Shown: positions 42,962-51,482 of the stretch, one piece after another
How the letters are laid out: every line of letters begins with the position of its first letter
Numbering within the stretch: the first letter of the stretch is position 1
Assembly: GCA_050247515.1 (NCBI GenBank)
Contig: JBFWUB010000017.1
Span: 1 to 64,000, forward strand
Reading direction: 5' to 3'
Source of the DNA: RAM1 sp050247515
Lineage (GTDB): Bacteria; Pseudomonadota; Gammaproteobacteria; Burkholderiales; Burkholderiaceae_C
Length of the DNA stretch: 64,000 nt
Made by a program: the position numbers and the translations under genes
Notes under the pieces: generated by a model
Databases searched by the model: none
The model's input: the letters and a program-made list of their open reading frames with translations, nothing else
What the model was told of the DNA's origin: nothing

Positions 42962-44097
42962 CCCTTCGCTTTCTGACCCATCGCCTCATGACGCCTCGCC
43001 TGCTGGCAGCCATCGCCGCGCTGGGCATCGCCGCCCTGGCCCTGCCGGGGCCTGTGCAGGCGGCCAAAACGAAACCCGCCCGCGCCAAACCCGCCAAGCT
43101 GGTCAAGACATCGCAGGCCGCCGCACCCGCCGGCGCCGTGCTGTACGCCACGCGCGACGACGTGATGCGCCAGGCCGACGACATCGCCCAGCGCCGCGAC
43201 CTGGACCCGGCCTGGGTGCGCCGCGCGCTGGGTGAGGCCCGTTACCTGCCCACCGTGGCGCGCCTGATGCAGCCGCCGGCCAAGGGCTTCGTGAAAAACT
43301 GGCGCGTGTACCGCAGCCGGTTCATTGACCCGATCCGCATTGGCGCCGGGGTGCGCTTCTGGAATGCCAACGCCGACACACTGGCGCGCGCCGAGCGTGA
43401 ATACGGCGTGCCAGCCGAAATCATCGTGGGCATCATCGGCGTGGAAACGATCTACGGCCAGCAAATGGGCAGCTTCCGCGTGATCGACGCGCTGGCCACG
43501 CTGGCCTTCAACTTCCCTGCCAGCCACCCGCGCGCGGCCGAGCGCACGCAATTCTTTCGCGACGAGCTGGAACAGTTCCTGACGCTGCAAAGCCGCCTGG
43601 GCACCGACCCACTGCTGCCCGTGGGCAGCTACGCAGGCGCCATGGGCATGCCGCAGTTCATGCCCTCAAGCCGCGTGAAATACGCGGTGGACTACGACGG
43701 CGACGGCAGCATCGACCTGAGCGACAACCCCGCCGACGTGATCGGCTCGGTGGCCAGCTATTTCAAGGCCTTCAACTGGCAGCCAGGCATGCCCACGCAT
43801 TACCCGGTGCGGTTTGACAACAGCAGGCTGGACATGGACGCCCTGATGGCGCCCGACATACTGCCCACCTTCAGCGTGGCCAGCTTCACGGCCAAGGGGG
43901 CGGTGCTGGAAGGTGAAGCGTTGAACCACACCGGCCCGCTGGCGCTGGTGGAACTGCAAAACGGCGCCGATGCGCCGGCGCAGTATGTGGCGGGCACGGA
44001 GAATTTTTACGTCATCACCCGCTACAACTGGAGCAGCTATTACGCGATGTCGGTGATTGACCTGGGGCGGGAAGTGAAGGCGGCGGCGGGGCGGTAG
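42958..44097 (+). CDS. mltB: Lytic murein transglycosylase B
   Basis: 379 residues. A signal peptide (hydrophobic core about 14-34, ending VQAA) is followed by a basic Lys/Ala/Pro stretch, then the GH103 lytic transglycosylase domain. Catalytic Glu 163 is in GIIGVETIYGQQMG; SYAGAMGMPQFMPSS and VDYDGDGSIDL are also typical. It cleaves peptidoglycan glycan strands to anhydromuropeptides. No lipobox is evident, so it may be the soluble form. GTG 42958 overlaps the transglutaminase stop; ATG 42988 is a good alternative start. Confidence 0.9.
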   Translation: MTLRFLTHRLMTPRLLAAIAALGIAALALPGPVQAAKTKPARAKPAKLVKTSQAAAPAGAVLYATRDDVMRQADDIAQRRDLDPAWVRRALGEARYLPTVARLMQPPAKGFVKNWRVYRSRFIDPIRIGAGVRFWNANADTLARAEREYGVPAEIIVGIIGVETIYGQQMGSFRVIDALATLAFNFPASHPRAAERTQFFRDELEQFLTLQSRLGTDPLLPVGSYAGAMGMPQFMPSSRVKYAVDYDGDGSIDLSDNPADVIGSVASYFKAFNWQPGMPTHYPVRFDNSRLDMDALMAPDILPTFSVASFTAKGAVLEGEALNHTGPLALVELQNGADAPAQYVAGTENFYVITRYNWSSYYAMSVIDLGREVKAAAGR

Positions 44098-44100
44098 GGC

Positions 44101-44724
44101 CTAACCCAGCAGCCGCACGCCCTGCGGCGTTTCAATCTCGGCGACCAGCGAGCACACGGCGCCCGCCGACAGCAACACCGCCGGCTTGTCAGCCAGCGCC
44201 ATGCACGCCAACACCGGGGCCACATCATCAGGCCGCGGGTGCTGGATGCGCAGGCAGCGCAGACGCAAGCCCACATCCGGGAGCCGCGCCGCAGGGTGAA
44301 AGTTGGTTGCGCGCTGGATGAGCAGCGGCGCAGCACCCAACAGCGGCGGATGCCCGTTGGGGGTAGATGTCATCAGCCACGCCAGGCCCTCGCGCGCCAT
44401 CTGCTCCACGACTCCGAGCGAGGGGCTGGTGTAGGCATGGATGTCATCGGTGCTGGCCACCCAGGCGGCCAGACGCGCGGCAGCCTGTGGCGGCACATCG
44501 TCCAGCCCGAACCAGCGGGGCCGGGCGACGGGCGGCGCATCCGGGTCCACCGCCACCACCTCCAGGTAAACGGATGGGCCCAGCGACAGCAGCAGGTTGT
44601 GCGTGCCCATGTGCGGGTGCTTGCGGCCCGGGCCGGGAGGGAGGCCGAGTGACTGCTCTACCAAAGCAGCGCCGATAGCGAGCGAGGGGGCGACGACGAC
44701 CAAGTGGTCAAGATAAGCGGACAT
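44101..44724 (-). CDS. VOC/glyoxalase-like domain protein
   Basis: 207 residues from ATG 44724. It starts with the glyoxalase-like pattern AYLDHLVVVAPSLAIGAA, with His in a metal-ligand-like position, then HPHMGTHNLLLSLGPSVYLEVVAVD in segments. The second half carries a weaker paralogous fold. This form (glyoxalase_3-like) is common in proteobacteria and largely uncharacterised; a dioxygenase, lyase or binding role is possible. It is convergent with mltB, with only three bases between the stops. Confidence 0.8.
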   Translation of the reverse strand: MSAYLDHLVVVAPSLAIGAALVEQSLGLPPGPGRKHPHMGTHNLLLSLGPSVYLEVVAVDPDAPPVARPRWFGLDDVPPQAAARLAAWVASTDDIHAYTSPSLGVVEQMAREGLAWLMTSTPNGHPPLLGAAPLLIQRATNFHPAARLPDVGLRLRCLRIQHPRPDDVAPVLACMALADKPAVLLSAGAVCSLVAEIETPQGVRLLG

Positions 44725-44747
44725 GGTCTTCCCAGGTGACTTTGGTT

Positions 44748-45257
44748 TCAAAGCGCACTTCTCACCTCTGTAGCTTTGCGCCGCCGAACAGCTGCGACAA
44801 GAACCGGAAGGGCGAACACTACTGAAGCTGTCAGGAAAAAGCCACGCCACGCAAACACCGACATCGAGGCATGGGAACCGGTGAGGTCGCAAACTGAACG
44901 GACGTAATTGAAGCTGCCCCCGGTATCAAGACACGCATCGAGTGTCATGTAGTCACTGGCAACCCGCCATGCAGCCGCAGCAGACAGGAGCAAACTGACA
45001 CCAATTAGAAACGCACGCAAGACACGCCAATACGCCGAGCGAACGGCGGGCCTTGGGCGACTTGCTTCAAAACAGAAAGCCGATACGGCAATGCACACCA
45101 GGAAAACAGAACTCCAGATGTTGGAGTTCTTCAACGCGCGTTCACCGGCAAAAAGCATGACCGCCTGGAAGAATCCCATCAGCCCATACAACGAGGCCAA
45201 CAGGAAAAGGACTCCGCCAGAAATCAACAGAAGCCTATGAGACTGCTTAGTGAGCAC
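44748..45257 (-). CDS. Hypothetical membrane protein
   Basis: 169 residues from GTG 45257 (a frame from 45284 is also open). Four hydrophobic segments are visible (about 9-30, 48-66, 79-100 and 135-153), with a loop containing two Cys (DACLDTGGSFNYVRSVCDL) that might form a disulfide on the outer side. I do not recognise the family. GC and codon use are lower than in flanking genes. The start overlaps the end of the preceding small gene, so the two are likely translated together as part of an accessory island. Confidence 0.6.
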   Translation of the reverse strand: MLTKQSHRLLLISGGVLFLLASLYGLMGFFQAVMLFAGERALKNSNIWSSVFLVCIAVSAFCFEASRPRPAVRSAYWRVLRAFLIGVSLLLSAAAAWRVASDYMTLDACLDTGGSFNYVRSVCDLTGSHASMSVFAWRGFFLTASVVFALPVLVAAVRRRKATEVRSAL

Positions 45258-45576
45258 AGCCCGCCCCCACGCCCAACGGCTCAATAATCACACGCCCCCG
45301 GAAACGGGGATCTGCAATCCGTACCCGCCCGTACGGCAAGAGTTCTTTTATGTAGACGAAGGCCATAACCCCGTTGGAAAAGGTCCAGTGGATTCGGTCC
45401 ACAAAGATCAGCAGTTCGTCTACGCGCGCCTGATCCAGTCGGTCCTCGACCATCAAGTGAACGTACTCGCTGGCGCCAAGGTCGAGGCGAAACAACCTAT
45501 GCATCAGCGAAGTGATCTCGCGGCTGCTCATCTGGTCGAAGCCCTCGCGCTGCGGACCAGACTTCAACATGACCAT
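45247..45576 (-). CDS. Hypothetical protein
   Basis: 109 residues, soluble and mildly acidic, with no recognised domain. It contains LMHRLFRLDLGASEYVHLMVEDRLDQARVDELLIFVDRIHW (long helix-strand area seen in parts) and ends in VIIEPLGVGAGCAH. An internal ATG (residue 16, MSSREITSL) could be the real start. It overlaps the pentapeptide-repeat gene at its start and the membrane-protein gene at its end, so it belongs to the same compact cluster. The overlaps favour it being a true gene. Confidence 0.5.
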   Translation of the reverse strand: MVMLKSGPQREGFDQMSSREITSLMHRLFRLDLGASEYVHLMVEDRLDQARVDELLIFVDRIHWTFSNGVMAFVYIKELLPYGRVRIADPRFRGRVIIEPLGVGAGCAH

Positions 45577-45941
45577 CCATCGGGTTCCTCTGTGTCAATG
45601 AGCGAGCAACCATGCCAGGTGTTACCACTGAAGCTGCAAGGCTTGCCGAAAGCGTCGCTCGAAAAGGTGCACGCCTCGAACCTGCATTCAACGAAGCGGC
45701 ACCCTGCGAAAGAGACGCCAGCGAAGTCGCACTGGCGGAAGGTGACGCCGACAAGCGTTGCCACATTGAACAGTGACCAATACCATCTACAACGGTCAAA
45801 GGTGCAGTCCAGAAAGACGCCTTCAAGGCCGCGCCCCTGAATGTCAATGCCGACGACCTCGCAGTAGCGCAACACACCATCCTCCCAGCCCTTGGGCAGG
45901 TCATTCACGCCTTCGAAGCGTTCGCTCAAAAGCAGCATCAT
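45564..45941 (-). CDS. Pentapeptide-repeat protein
   Basis: 125 residues. From about residue 28 to 105 the A(D/N)LXX-like five-residue periodicity is visible, with aromatic or Leu centres: FLDCTFDRCRW, VTFRQCDFAGVSFAGCRF, VECRFEACTF, SFSGNTWHGCSL. Such repeats fold as a right-handed quadrilateral beta helix; some members mimic DNA and bind gyrase, but most have unknown roles. Cys in many core positions is notable. The ATG start overlaps the stop of the GNAT gene by 4 bases. Confidence 0.75.
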   Translation of the reverse strand: MMLLLSERFEGVNDLPKGWEDGVLRYCEVVGIDIQGRGLEGVFLDCTFDRCRWYWSLFNVATLVGVTFRQCDFAGVSFAGCRFVECRFEACTFSSDAFGKPCSFSGNTWHGCSLIDTEEPDGWSC

Positions 45942-46465
45942 GATGCGGCTACGACCTCGAGCGATAAACGCTTCTGCATGAAGACGCTCAATGGATCGTC
46001 GGCGTACTGGCCGAAGGGGCCGCAGCGCTTATAGCCGCAGCGTTCATACAGGCCCAGCGCTTCCGGCTGGTATGGCCCCGTCTCCAGCGTGAGCAAGGCG
46101 GCGCCGCGCCCGGCTGCTTTGGATTCCAGCAGAGAGAGAAGCCGCCTGGCGACGCCCCGCCCCCGGTACTGGGGGCTCACGTACATGCGCTTGAGCTCAC
46201 CAAACGCGGGGCCGAGCACGATGGCGCCACAGCCCACGGCGCGCTGCGCATCATCGCGTGCGACAGCAAACAGGACGTTGGGCTGCATGAGCGAGGCCAG
46301 GTCCAGCGCGTGCCGGCTTTCGGGCGGATAGAGCGTGTCCTGGTAGGCGTCCAGCTCGGCGATGAGGGCGATGACTTCAGGTTGATCGGGGGATTCCAGG
46401 GCAATGGTCATACTTGGGTTGAGCTGTTGAAGATCACGTTCGCTGGACGCCATGCTATAGCCCAA
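45938..46465 (-). CDS. GNAT-family N-acetyltransferase
   Basis: About 161-175 residues depending on the start (46465, 46453 or 46423 region). The acetyl-CoA binding motif A is ELKRMYVSPQYRGRGVARRLLSLLE (in part, with RGRGVA), and the C-terminal LTLETGPYQPEALGLYERCGYKRCGPFGQY (in parts) is typical of the group close to YjcF/ElaA-type acetyltransferases. It transfers acetyl to an unknown amine. It overlaps the DUF6429 gene by 11 bases upstream and the pentapeptide gene downstream. Confidence 0.82.
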   Translation of the reverse strand: MGYSMASSERDLQQLNPSMTIALESPDQPEVIALIAELDAYQDTLYPPESRHALDLASLMQPNVLFAVARDDAQRAVGCGAIVLGPAFGELKRMYVSPQYRGRGVARRLLSLLESKAAGRGAALLTLETGPYQPEALGLYERCGYKRCGPFGQYADDPLSVFMQKRLSLEVVAAS

Positions 46466-46676
46466 ACAACTTGTCGGCAGCCGCCCTGGCGCGGGCCAGG
46501 CCTTCGGGCGTCAGGTAAACGGATTCGGAACGGCCGCGAGGATCAGAGATCAGCCCCTGTGCGGCTAGCGACTCCATGACGCCGAAGTCAAAGCGCTTCC
46601 AGACCCGGCCGTTCTCGAACTCGAAAGCACCGAGCAAGGCGAGGACGGCTTCTTCGATTTTTTGGGGGTTGTGCAT
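46455..46676 (-). CDS. DUF6429 family small protein
   Basis: 73 residues from ATG 46676, with GGAG about 9 bases upstream. The motif EEAVLALLGAFEF, then GRVWKRFDFGVMESLAAQGLISDPRG and SVYLTPEGLARA (in parts), matches my memory of the DUF6429 family, which looks like a minimal winged-helix. The function is unknown. It heads a chain of overlapping leftward genes (DUF6429, GNAT, pentapeptide, two hypotheticals). Confidence 0.7.
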   Translation of the reverse strand: MHNPQKIEEAVLALLGAFEFENGRVWKRFDFGVMESLAAQGLISDPRGRSESVYLTPEGLARARAAADKLFGL

Positions 46677-46730
46677 TGACGGGATCTCCACGTGTGAAGA
46701 AAGTCTAGTTGCGAGGCAACGTTTGCGCTG

Positions 46731-47033
46731 TTATCCCGCGATCATCCGGGAACGCCAATAGTCTGGTTTTCTGTCGTCCGGTGCGATTGCAAGCACCAGG
46801 ATTTCATCACCGCGGTGCAGGTACACAACCGAAAATGGAAAGCGCTTCGGAAATACCCGGCGAGCGCCATACCTGTGAGGTGAGCCCATGTCTGGAAATT
46901 CAGCGGCAATCGCGAGCGCCCGCTCAACGGCCGTTGCGAATCGCTCACCGAGCTGCGGGCTGATCTTTGCGTAATACTGCGCTTCCCACGCCAGCTCGGC
47001 CTGCGCGGCTTCGTGAAACCGGACGCGCATCAC
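46731..47033 (-). CDS. ParE/RelE-type toxin of a toxin-antitoxin pair
   Basis: 100 residues. It starts MMRVRFHEAAQAELAWEAQYY, has ERFATAVERALAIAAEFPDMG, and the C-terminal beta sheet RRVFPKRFPFSVVYLHRGDEILVLAIAPDDRKPDYW (in parts), all standard for ParE-like plasmid stabilisation toxins. It would inhibit gyrase or act as an RNase-like toxin until bound by the antitoxin encoded just upstream. The stop of the antitoxin gene overlaps this ATG by 4 bases. The end lies 55 bases from the DUF6429 gene. Confidence 0.88.
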   Translation of the reverse strand: MMRVRFHEAAQAELAWEAQYYAKISPQLGERFATAVERALAIAAEFPDMGSPHRYGARRVFPKRFPFSVVYLHRGDEILVLAIAPDDRKPDYWRSRMIAG

Positions 47034-47257
47034 TTCAGCAGACGACGAACTTCCGCAAATACTTCTTCAGCGGGAATGAGCTTCGCCCTACCGGCATCCA
47101 TATCGGCGATCCGGAGGCGGATTTCCTCGTCCCACGCCGCTTCAATTTCGTCGTCTGACTCGTGCACCGTCGCAAGGAGCTCCTCAGCCAATCGAACCCG
47201 GTCCGCCGCAGGTAGCGTTCGAGCTTTTGAACTGAGTTCGTCGATGAGATTGGCCAT
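47030..47257 (-). CDS. Addiction-module antitoxin (ParE partner)
   Basis: 75 residues from ATG 47257. The sequence ANLIDELSSKARTLPAADRVRLAEELL, then EIEAAWDEEIRLRIADMDAGRAKLIPAEEVFAEVR (in parts), is the COG-type addiction module component usually found before ParE/RelE toxins. The C-terminal half (about 38-70) wraps the toxin, and the N-terminal helix is weakly conserved. The 4-base overlap with the toxin gene is the usual arrangement, and such pairs repress their own promoter. Confidence 0.85.
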   Translation of the reverse strand: MANLIDELSSKARTLPAADRVRLAEELLATVHESDDEIEAAWDEEIRLRIADMDAGRAKLIPAEEVFAEVRRLLK

Positions 47258-47387
47258 AGTGATTCCATTGTGCAACTTCCAGTCTAACGCTGACTGGCGC
47301 GAAACGGTAAGAGCACCGATCTCGAGGGAGGATGGGCCTTGCACTCACCCGTGCCCGCTCCCAGCGGGAGAGGGGGGTCACACCCAA

Positions 47388-48953
47388 TCAAGGGACGGGC
47401 ACCTCTTCTACCAACGCCCGCACCACCCGCCCCACCTGCCCCCCCCTCTCCTCCCCAAACCCGCGCCTGAACAGCCGCATCGTCGGGTACCAGGGCGAAT
47501 CATCCCGCTCCAACAGCCAGCGCCAGTCAGGGTTCGGCCCCAGCATCACCCACACCGGCTTGCCCAATGCGCCGGCCAGGTGGGCCACGGCGGAATCGAC
47601 GGTGATCACCAGGTCCAGGCATTCGATCATTGCGGCGCTGTCGCTGAAGTCGTGCCATTCGCCGGTCAGGTCCACCAGCGCCTGCGCGTCGGGTGTGATG
47701 TCGGTGAAGTTGCCGCCCGGCCCTTTTTGCAGGCTGAAGCATTGCACGCCCTGCACATCCAGCAGCGGTGCCAGCGCGCTCAGCGGCATGCTGCGGTTGC
47801 GGTTGTTCACCTGCACGGGCGAGCCGGCCCAGGCGATGCCGACCTTGCGCTTTGCGTCCCACGGCTTCAGGCGTTCGCGCCACTGCGCGACCTTGGCCGC
47901 GTCGGCCTTCAGGTACGGCACCTGGGCCGGGATGTTGTCCAGCGTGGTGCCGTAGTGCATGGACAGGTCCATCAGGGCCACGTGGCAGTCGGCCACCACG
48001 TCGTCCGTGCCGGGCTTGAAGCAGCGCAGGCCGGGCATGGCCTCCAGCAGCGTCACCAGCTCGGGCTGCACCACGGCCGTCACGCTGGCGCCGTCGGCCT
48101 GCAGCAGCTTCACATAGCGGATGAAGTGGATCACATCCCCCAGCCCCTGCTCGGCATACACGATGATGCGTTTGCCCTTGACCGGCTGGCGCCCGGGGCC
48201 CTGCCATTCCAGCGCGGGGTTGTAAAAGCGCGGGCGCGCCATGCGCACGGTGTCGTTCCAGCGCGCGCTGTACTGCGCCCAGCCCTGCTCCAGATCGCCG
48301 GCCAGCAGTTGCGCCAGCGCCAGGTCCACCGCCGCCAGCGCAAAGCCGGGCTGCAGCTGCAGCGCGCGACGCAGCTGGGCCTGCGCTTCGTCCAGCCGGT
48401 TCAGGTGCAGCAGCGCCGTGCCCAGGATGCGCACCGCATACGGGTGCTGCGGCGCAATGGCCACCGCGCGCTGCGCATGGGCCAGCGCGCCCGCGTGGTC
48501 TTCCACCCGCCACAGCACGCCGGCCAGGTCCACATGCGCTTCCATGAAGTCGGGCTCCTGCGCGATGGCTTCGCGGTACAGGCGCACGGCGGCGTCCAGG
48601 TCGCCCGTGTGTTCCAGGCAGAAGCCGTAGTGCAGCAGCGTGGCGCGGTCGCGCGCGTTGAATTGGTGGTACAGCCGCTGGTACACCGCCAGCGCCTGCG
48701 CATGCTGGTTCAGGTTCAGCAGCAGCTCGGCCAGGCGGTGGGCCGGGGCCGGGTCGGCTGGCGCCACGCGGCAGGCGTCGTTGAGCCAGGCCACGGCGGC
48801 CCAGGCATCGCCCGCGCCCGCGTGCGCATGGGCCAGGCCGATGCGGGCTTCAAGCGATTCGGGTTGCGCCTGCAGCGCCTGCGCATACAGCGCCTGCGCC
48901 TCGTGGAAGCGGCCGCCGGCCAGCAGCGCGGCGGCCTGCTCCATCGGGTTCAT
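47388..48953 (-). CDS. TPR-repeat glycosyltransferase-like protein
   Basis: 521 residues from ATG 48953. The N-terminal half (about 1-225) holds six or so TPR units, e.g. ALYAQALQAQPESLEARIGLA and ALAHAQRAVAIAPQHPYAVR. The C-terminal half resembles the GT9/GT41-like fold seen in TPR-glycosyltransferases: GKRIIVYAEQGLGDVIHFIRY (in part), KVGIAWAGSPVQVNNRNRSM and DLVITVDSAVAHLAGALGKPVWVMLG (in part). It may glycosylate or bind a nucleotide-sugar. The start overlaps the alpha-E gene stop by 4 bases. Confidence 0.82.
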   Translation of the reverse strand: MNPMEQAAALLAGGRFHEAQALYAQALQAQPESLEARIGLAHAHAGAGDAWAAVAWLNDACRVAPADPAPAHRLAELLLNLNQHAQALAVYQRLYHQFNARDRATLLHYGFCLEHTGDLDAAVRLYREAIAQEPDFMEAHVDLAGVLWRVEDHAGALAHAQRAVAIAPQHPYAVRILGTALLHLNRLDEAQAQLRRALQLQPGFALAAVDLALAQLLAGDLEQGWAQYSARWNDTVRMARPRFYNPALEWQGPGRQPVKGKRIIVYAEQGLGDVIHFIRYVKLLQADGASVTAVVQPELVTLLEAMPGLRCFKPGTDDVVADCHVALMDLSMHYGTTLDNIPAQVPYLKADAAKVAQWRERLKPWDAKRKVGIAWAGSPVQVNNRNRSMPLSALAPLLDVQGVQCFSLQKGPGGNFTDITPDAQALVDLTGEWHDFSDSAAMIECLDLVITVDSAVAHLAGALGKPVWVMLGPNPDWRWLLERDDSPWYPTMRLFRRGFGEERGGQVGRVVRALVEEVPVP

Positions 48954-49909
48954 GCCGATGCGGGGATCAAAAAGTCGCGGCTGATGCGCGCGCCCAGCTC
49001 GTTCACCCGGTCCAGAAACTGCGTGAGGAACGCATGCAGCCCGGTGGCCAGTATCTCGTCGATGTGGCCCCACTTCAGGTCCGCGCGCAGCTTGCCCGCG
49101 CGGCGGATGGTTTCGTGCGACTGGTCGTTGGCCACCATTTCCAGGTTGACCAGCACTTCGTTCATGCTCGCGTGCAGCGAGCGCGGCATGTCGGGCCGCA
49201 GGATCAGCAGGTCGGCCACGCGCTCGGGCTTGATCACGTCGCGGTACACCTTGCGGTAGATCTCAAAGCCGCTCACGCTGCGCAGGATCGCGCTCCAGTG
49301 GTAGAAGTCGTATTCCTGGTCCTGCTCGGTGGCCGCGCCGAAAAAGTCGCTTTGCACCGCGTGGAATTTCACGTCCACCAGCCGCGCGGTGTTGTCCGCG
49401 CGCTCCAGAAAGGTGCCCAGGCGCATGAAGTGCAGCGCCTCGTCCATCAGCATGGTGCCTACCGTCACGCCGCGCGACAGGTGCGAGCGGAACTTGACCC
49501 ATTCAAAAAACTGGCCCGGGTCGCGTTCAAACTGCCCGGCCTTGAGCATGCGGTTGACTTCCAGCCAGGTCTGGTTTTGCGTTTCCCAGGCCTCGGTGGT
49601 CAGCGAGCCGCGCACGGCGCGGGCGTTTTCGCGCGCGGCCTTCAGGCAGCTGACGATGGACGAGGGGTTGTTTTCGTCCTTGACCATGAATTCCATCACG
49701 CGCTGCGGCGTGATTTCACCGTGCTGCGCGCCATAGGCCGGCAGCAGCTCGCTGATGGACAGCAGGCCCTGCCAGCCCACCTGGGCCACGGCGGCGGACT
49801 GCGGCAGCAGCGAAGTCTGGTAATTGACGTCCAGCATGCGCGCGGTGTTTTCGGCGCGCTCGGTGTAGCGCGACATCCAGAACAGGTGGTCTGCGGTTCT
49901 TGAAAGCAT
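48950..49909 (-). CDS. Alpha-E domain protein (DUF403)
   Basis: 319 residues, almost entirely helical. It starts LSRTADHLFWMSRYTERAENTARMLD, the hallmark of alpha-E proteins, with conserved Arg and Glu residues across the first helices. It ends with a helix containing FLTQFLDRVNELGARISRDF. Alpha-E proteins occur with circularly permuted ATP-grasp enzymes and transglutaminases, and have been proposed as part of an amide-ligase system. It lies three bases after the ATP-grasp gene and overlaps the TPR-glycosyltransferase gene. Confidence 0.9.
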   Translation of the reverse strand: MLSRTADHLFWMSRYTERAENTARMLDVNYQTSLLPQSAAVAQVGWQGLLSISELLPAYGAQHGEITPQRVMEFMVKDENNPSSIVSCLKAARENARAVRGSLTTEAWETQNQTWLEVNRMLKAGQFERDPGQFFEWVKFRSHLSRGVTVGTMLMDEALHFMRLGTFLERADNTARLVDVKFHAVQSDFFGAATEQDQEYDFYHWSAILRSVSGFEIYRKVYRDVIKPERVADLLILRPDMPRSLHASMNEVLVNLEMVANDQSHETIRRAGKLRADLKWGHIDEILATGLHAFLTQFLDRVNELGARISRDFLIPASA

Positions 49910-49912
49910 GGT

Positions 49913-51412
49913 TTAGACCTCCAGGATCCAGGTGTCCTTGGTGCCGCCACCCTGGGACGAATTGACAACGAGCGAGCCCTCCTTCAGCGCCACGCGCGTC
50001 AGGCCACCGGGCACCATCTGCACTTCCTTGCCGCTCAGCACAAACGGGCGCAGGTCGATGTGGCGCGGCGCAATGCCGCTGTCCACAAAGGTGGGGCAGC
50101 TCGACAGGCTCAGCGTGGGCTGGGCGATGTAGCCGCTGGGGTTGGCTTCCACCGCCTTGCGGAAGTCCTCAATCTCGGCCTTCGTGGCAGCCGGGCCTAC
50201 CAGCATGCCGTAGCCGCCCGCGCCGTGCACTTCCTTGACCACCAGGTCCTTCAGGTTGGCCAGCGTGTATTTCAGGTCGTCCGGGTTGCGGCACATGTAG
50301 GTGGGCACGTTGTTCAAAATGGGCTTCTCGCCCAGATAGAACTCGATCATCTTGGGCACGTAGGGGTAGATGGACTTGTCGTCCGCCACGCCGGTGCCGA
50401 TCGCGTTGCACAGCGACACATTGCCCGCGCGGTACGCGTCCAGCAGGCCCGCGCAGCCCAGCGTGGACGTGGGGCGGAACACGGATGGGTCCAGGAAGTC
50501 GTCGTCCACCCGGCGATAGATCACGTCCACCCGCTTGGGGCCCCGCGTGGTGCGCATGTACACGTAGCGGTCTTTGACAAACAGGTCCTGCCCCTCGACC
50601 AGCTCCACGCCCATCTGCTGCGCCAGGAAGGCGTGCTCGAAGTACGCGCTGTTGTACATGCCGGGCGTGAGCACCACCACCGTCGGGTCGGGCGCGCCAG
50701 GCTGGGCCGACGCGCGCAGCGTTTCCAGCAGCAGGTCGGGGTAATGCATGACGGGCGCCACGCGGTGGCTGCTGAACAGGTCGGGGAACAGCCGCATCAT
50801 CATCTTGCGGTCTTCCAGCATGTAGCTCACGCCGCTGGGCACGCGCAGGTTGTCTTCCAGCACGTAATACTCGCCCTCGCCCTGGGCATTGCGTGCGCGC
50901 ACGATGTCCACCCCCGCGATGTGCGAATACACATGGTGCGGCGTGTACACACCTTTCATTTCGGGGCGGTACTGCGCGTTGTTCAGGATCTGCTCGGCGG
51001 GGATGATGCCGGCCTTGATGATGTCCTGGTCGTGGTACACGTCATGCAGGAAGCGGTTGAGCGCGGTCACGCGCTGCACCAGGCCTTTTTCCATGCTGGC
51101 CCATTCGTGGGCGGGGATGATGCGCGGGATCAGGTCAAACGGGATCAGCCGCTCGGTGCCCGAGCCGTCTTCGTCCTTGGCGCCATACACCGCAAAAGTG
51201 ATGCCAACGCGGCGGAAGATCATCTCGGCCTCTTCGCGGCGCGCGCGCATCACGTCGGCCGGCTGGCGCGCCAGCCATTGCGCATAGGACTGGTAATGCG
51301 CCCGTATGTCGCTGCCCTGGAACTGGAACTGCGACTGGCCCTGAGATTGGCCTTGTGTCTGTGCCTGACCGGTGCCCGGCAGCTGGGCATACATCTCGTC
51401 GAATTTCTGCAT
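49913..51412 (-). CDS. Circularly permuted ATP-grasp family protein (DUF404/DUF407)
   Basis: 499 residues from ATG 51412. A Gln/Gly-rich N-terminal stretch (about 12-34, repeats of GQSQ and FQFQ) precedes the fold. Family parts are GVTYxx-like RRVGITFAVYGAKDEDG, RLIPFDLIPRIIPAHEWA, VTALNRFLHDVYHDQ, VLEDNLRVPSGVSYMLEDR, LTPGMYNSAYFEHAFLAQQMG (in part) and KEVHGAGGYGMLVGP. The enzyme is predicted to use ATP to ligate a carboxylate and an amine. It starts the leftward unit ATP-grasp, alpha-E, TPR-glycosyltransferase. A C-terminal Gly/Ser-rich tail resembles QGGGTKDTW-ending relatives. Confidence 0.9.
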   Translation of the reverse strand: MQKFDEMYAQLPGTGQAQTQGQSQGQSQFQFQGSDIRAHYQSYAQWLARQPADVMRARREEAEMIFRRVGITFAVYGAKDEDGSGTERLIPFDLIPRIIPAHEWASMEKGLVQRVTALNRFLHDVYHDQDIIKAGIIPAEQILNNAQYRPEMKGVYTPHHVYSHIAGVDIVRARNAQGEGEYYVLEDNLRVPSGVSYMLEDRKMMMRLFPDLFSSHRVAPVMHYPDLLLETLRASAQPGAPDPTVVVLTPGMYNSAYFEHAFLAQQMGVELVEGQDLFVKDRYVYMRTTRGPKRVDVIYRRVDDDFLDPSVFRPTSTLGCAGLLDAYRAGNVSLCNAIGTGVADDKSIYPYVPKMIEFYLGEKPILNNVPTYMCRNPDDLKYTLANLKDLVVKEVHGAGGYGMLVGPAATKAEIEDFRKAVEANPSGYIAQPTLSLSSCPTFVDSGIAPRHIDLRPFVLSGKEVQMVPGGLTRVALKEGSLVVNSSQGGGTKDTWILEV

Positions 51413-51482
51413 AAAGGCTATCTCCTGCCACCAGCATAGCAAGTTCCGGGCCCTGTTTCGGGCAACATCGTGCGTCGCCGGC

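Noticed and set aside
47330..47385. GC-rich hairpin CTCCC-AGC-GGGAG after the TPR-glycosyltransferase gene as a terminator
   Set aside because: The stem is only five bases and no T-run follows in the leftward direction of the gene, so a terminator cannot be supported.
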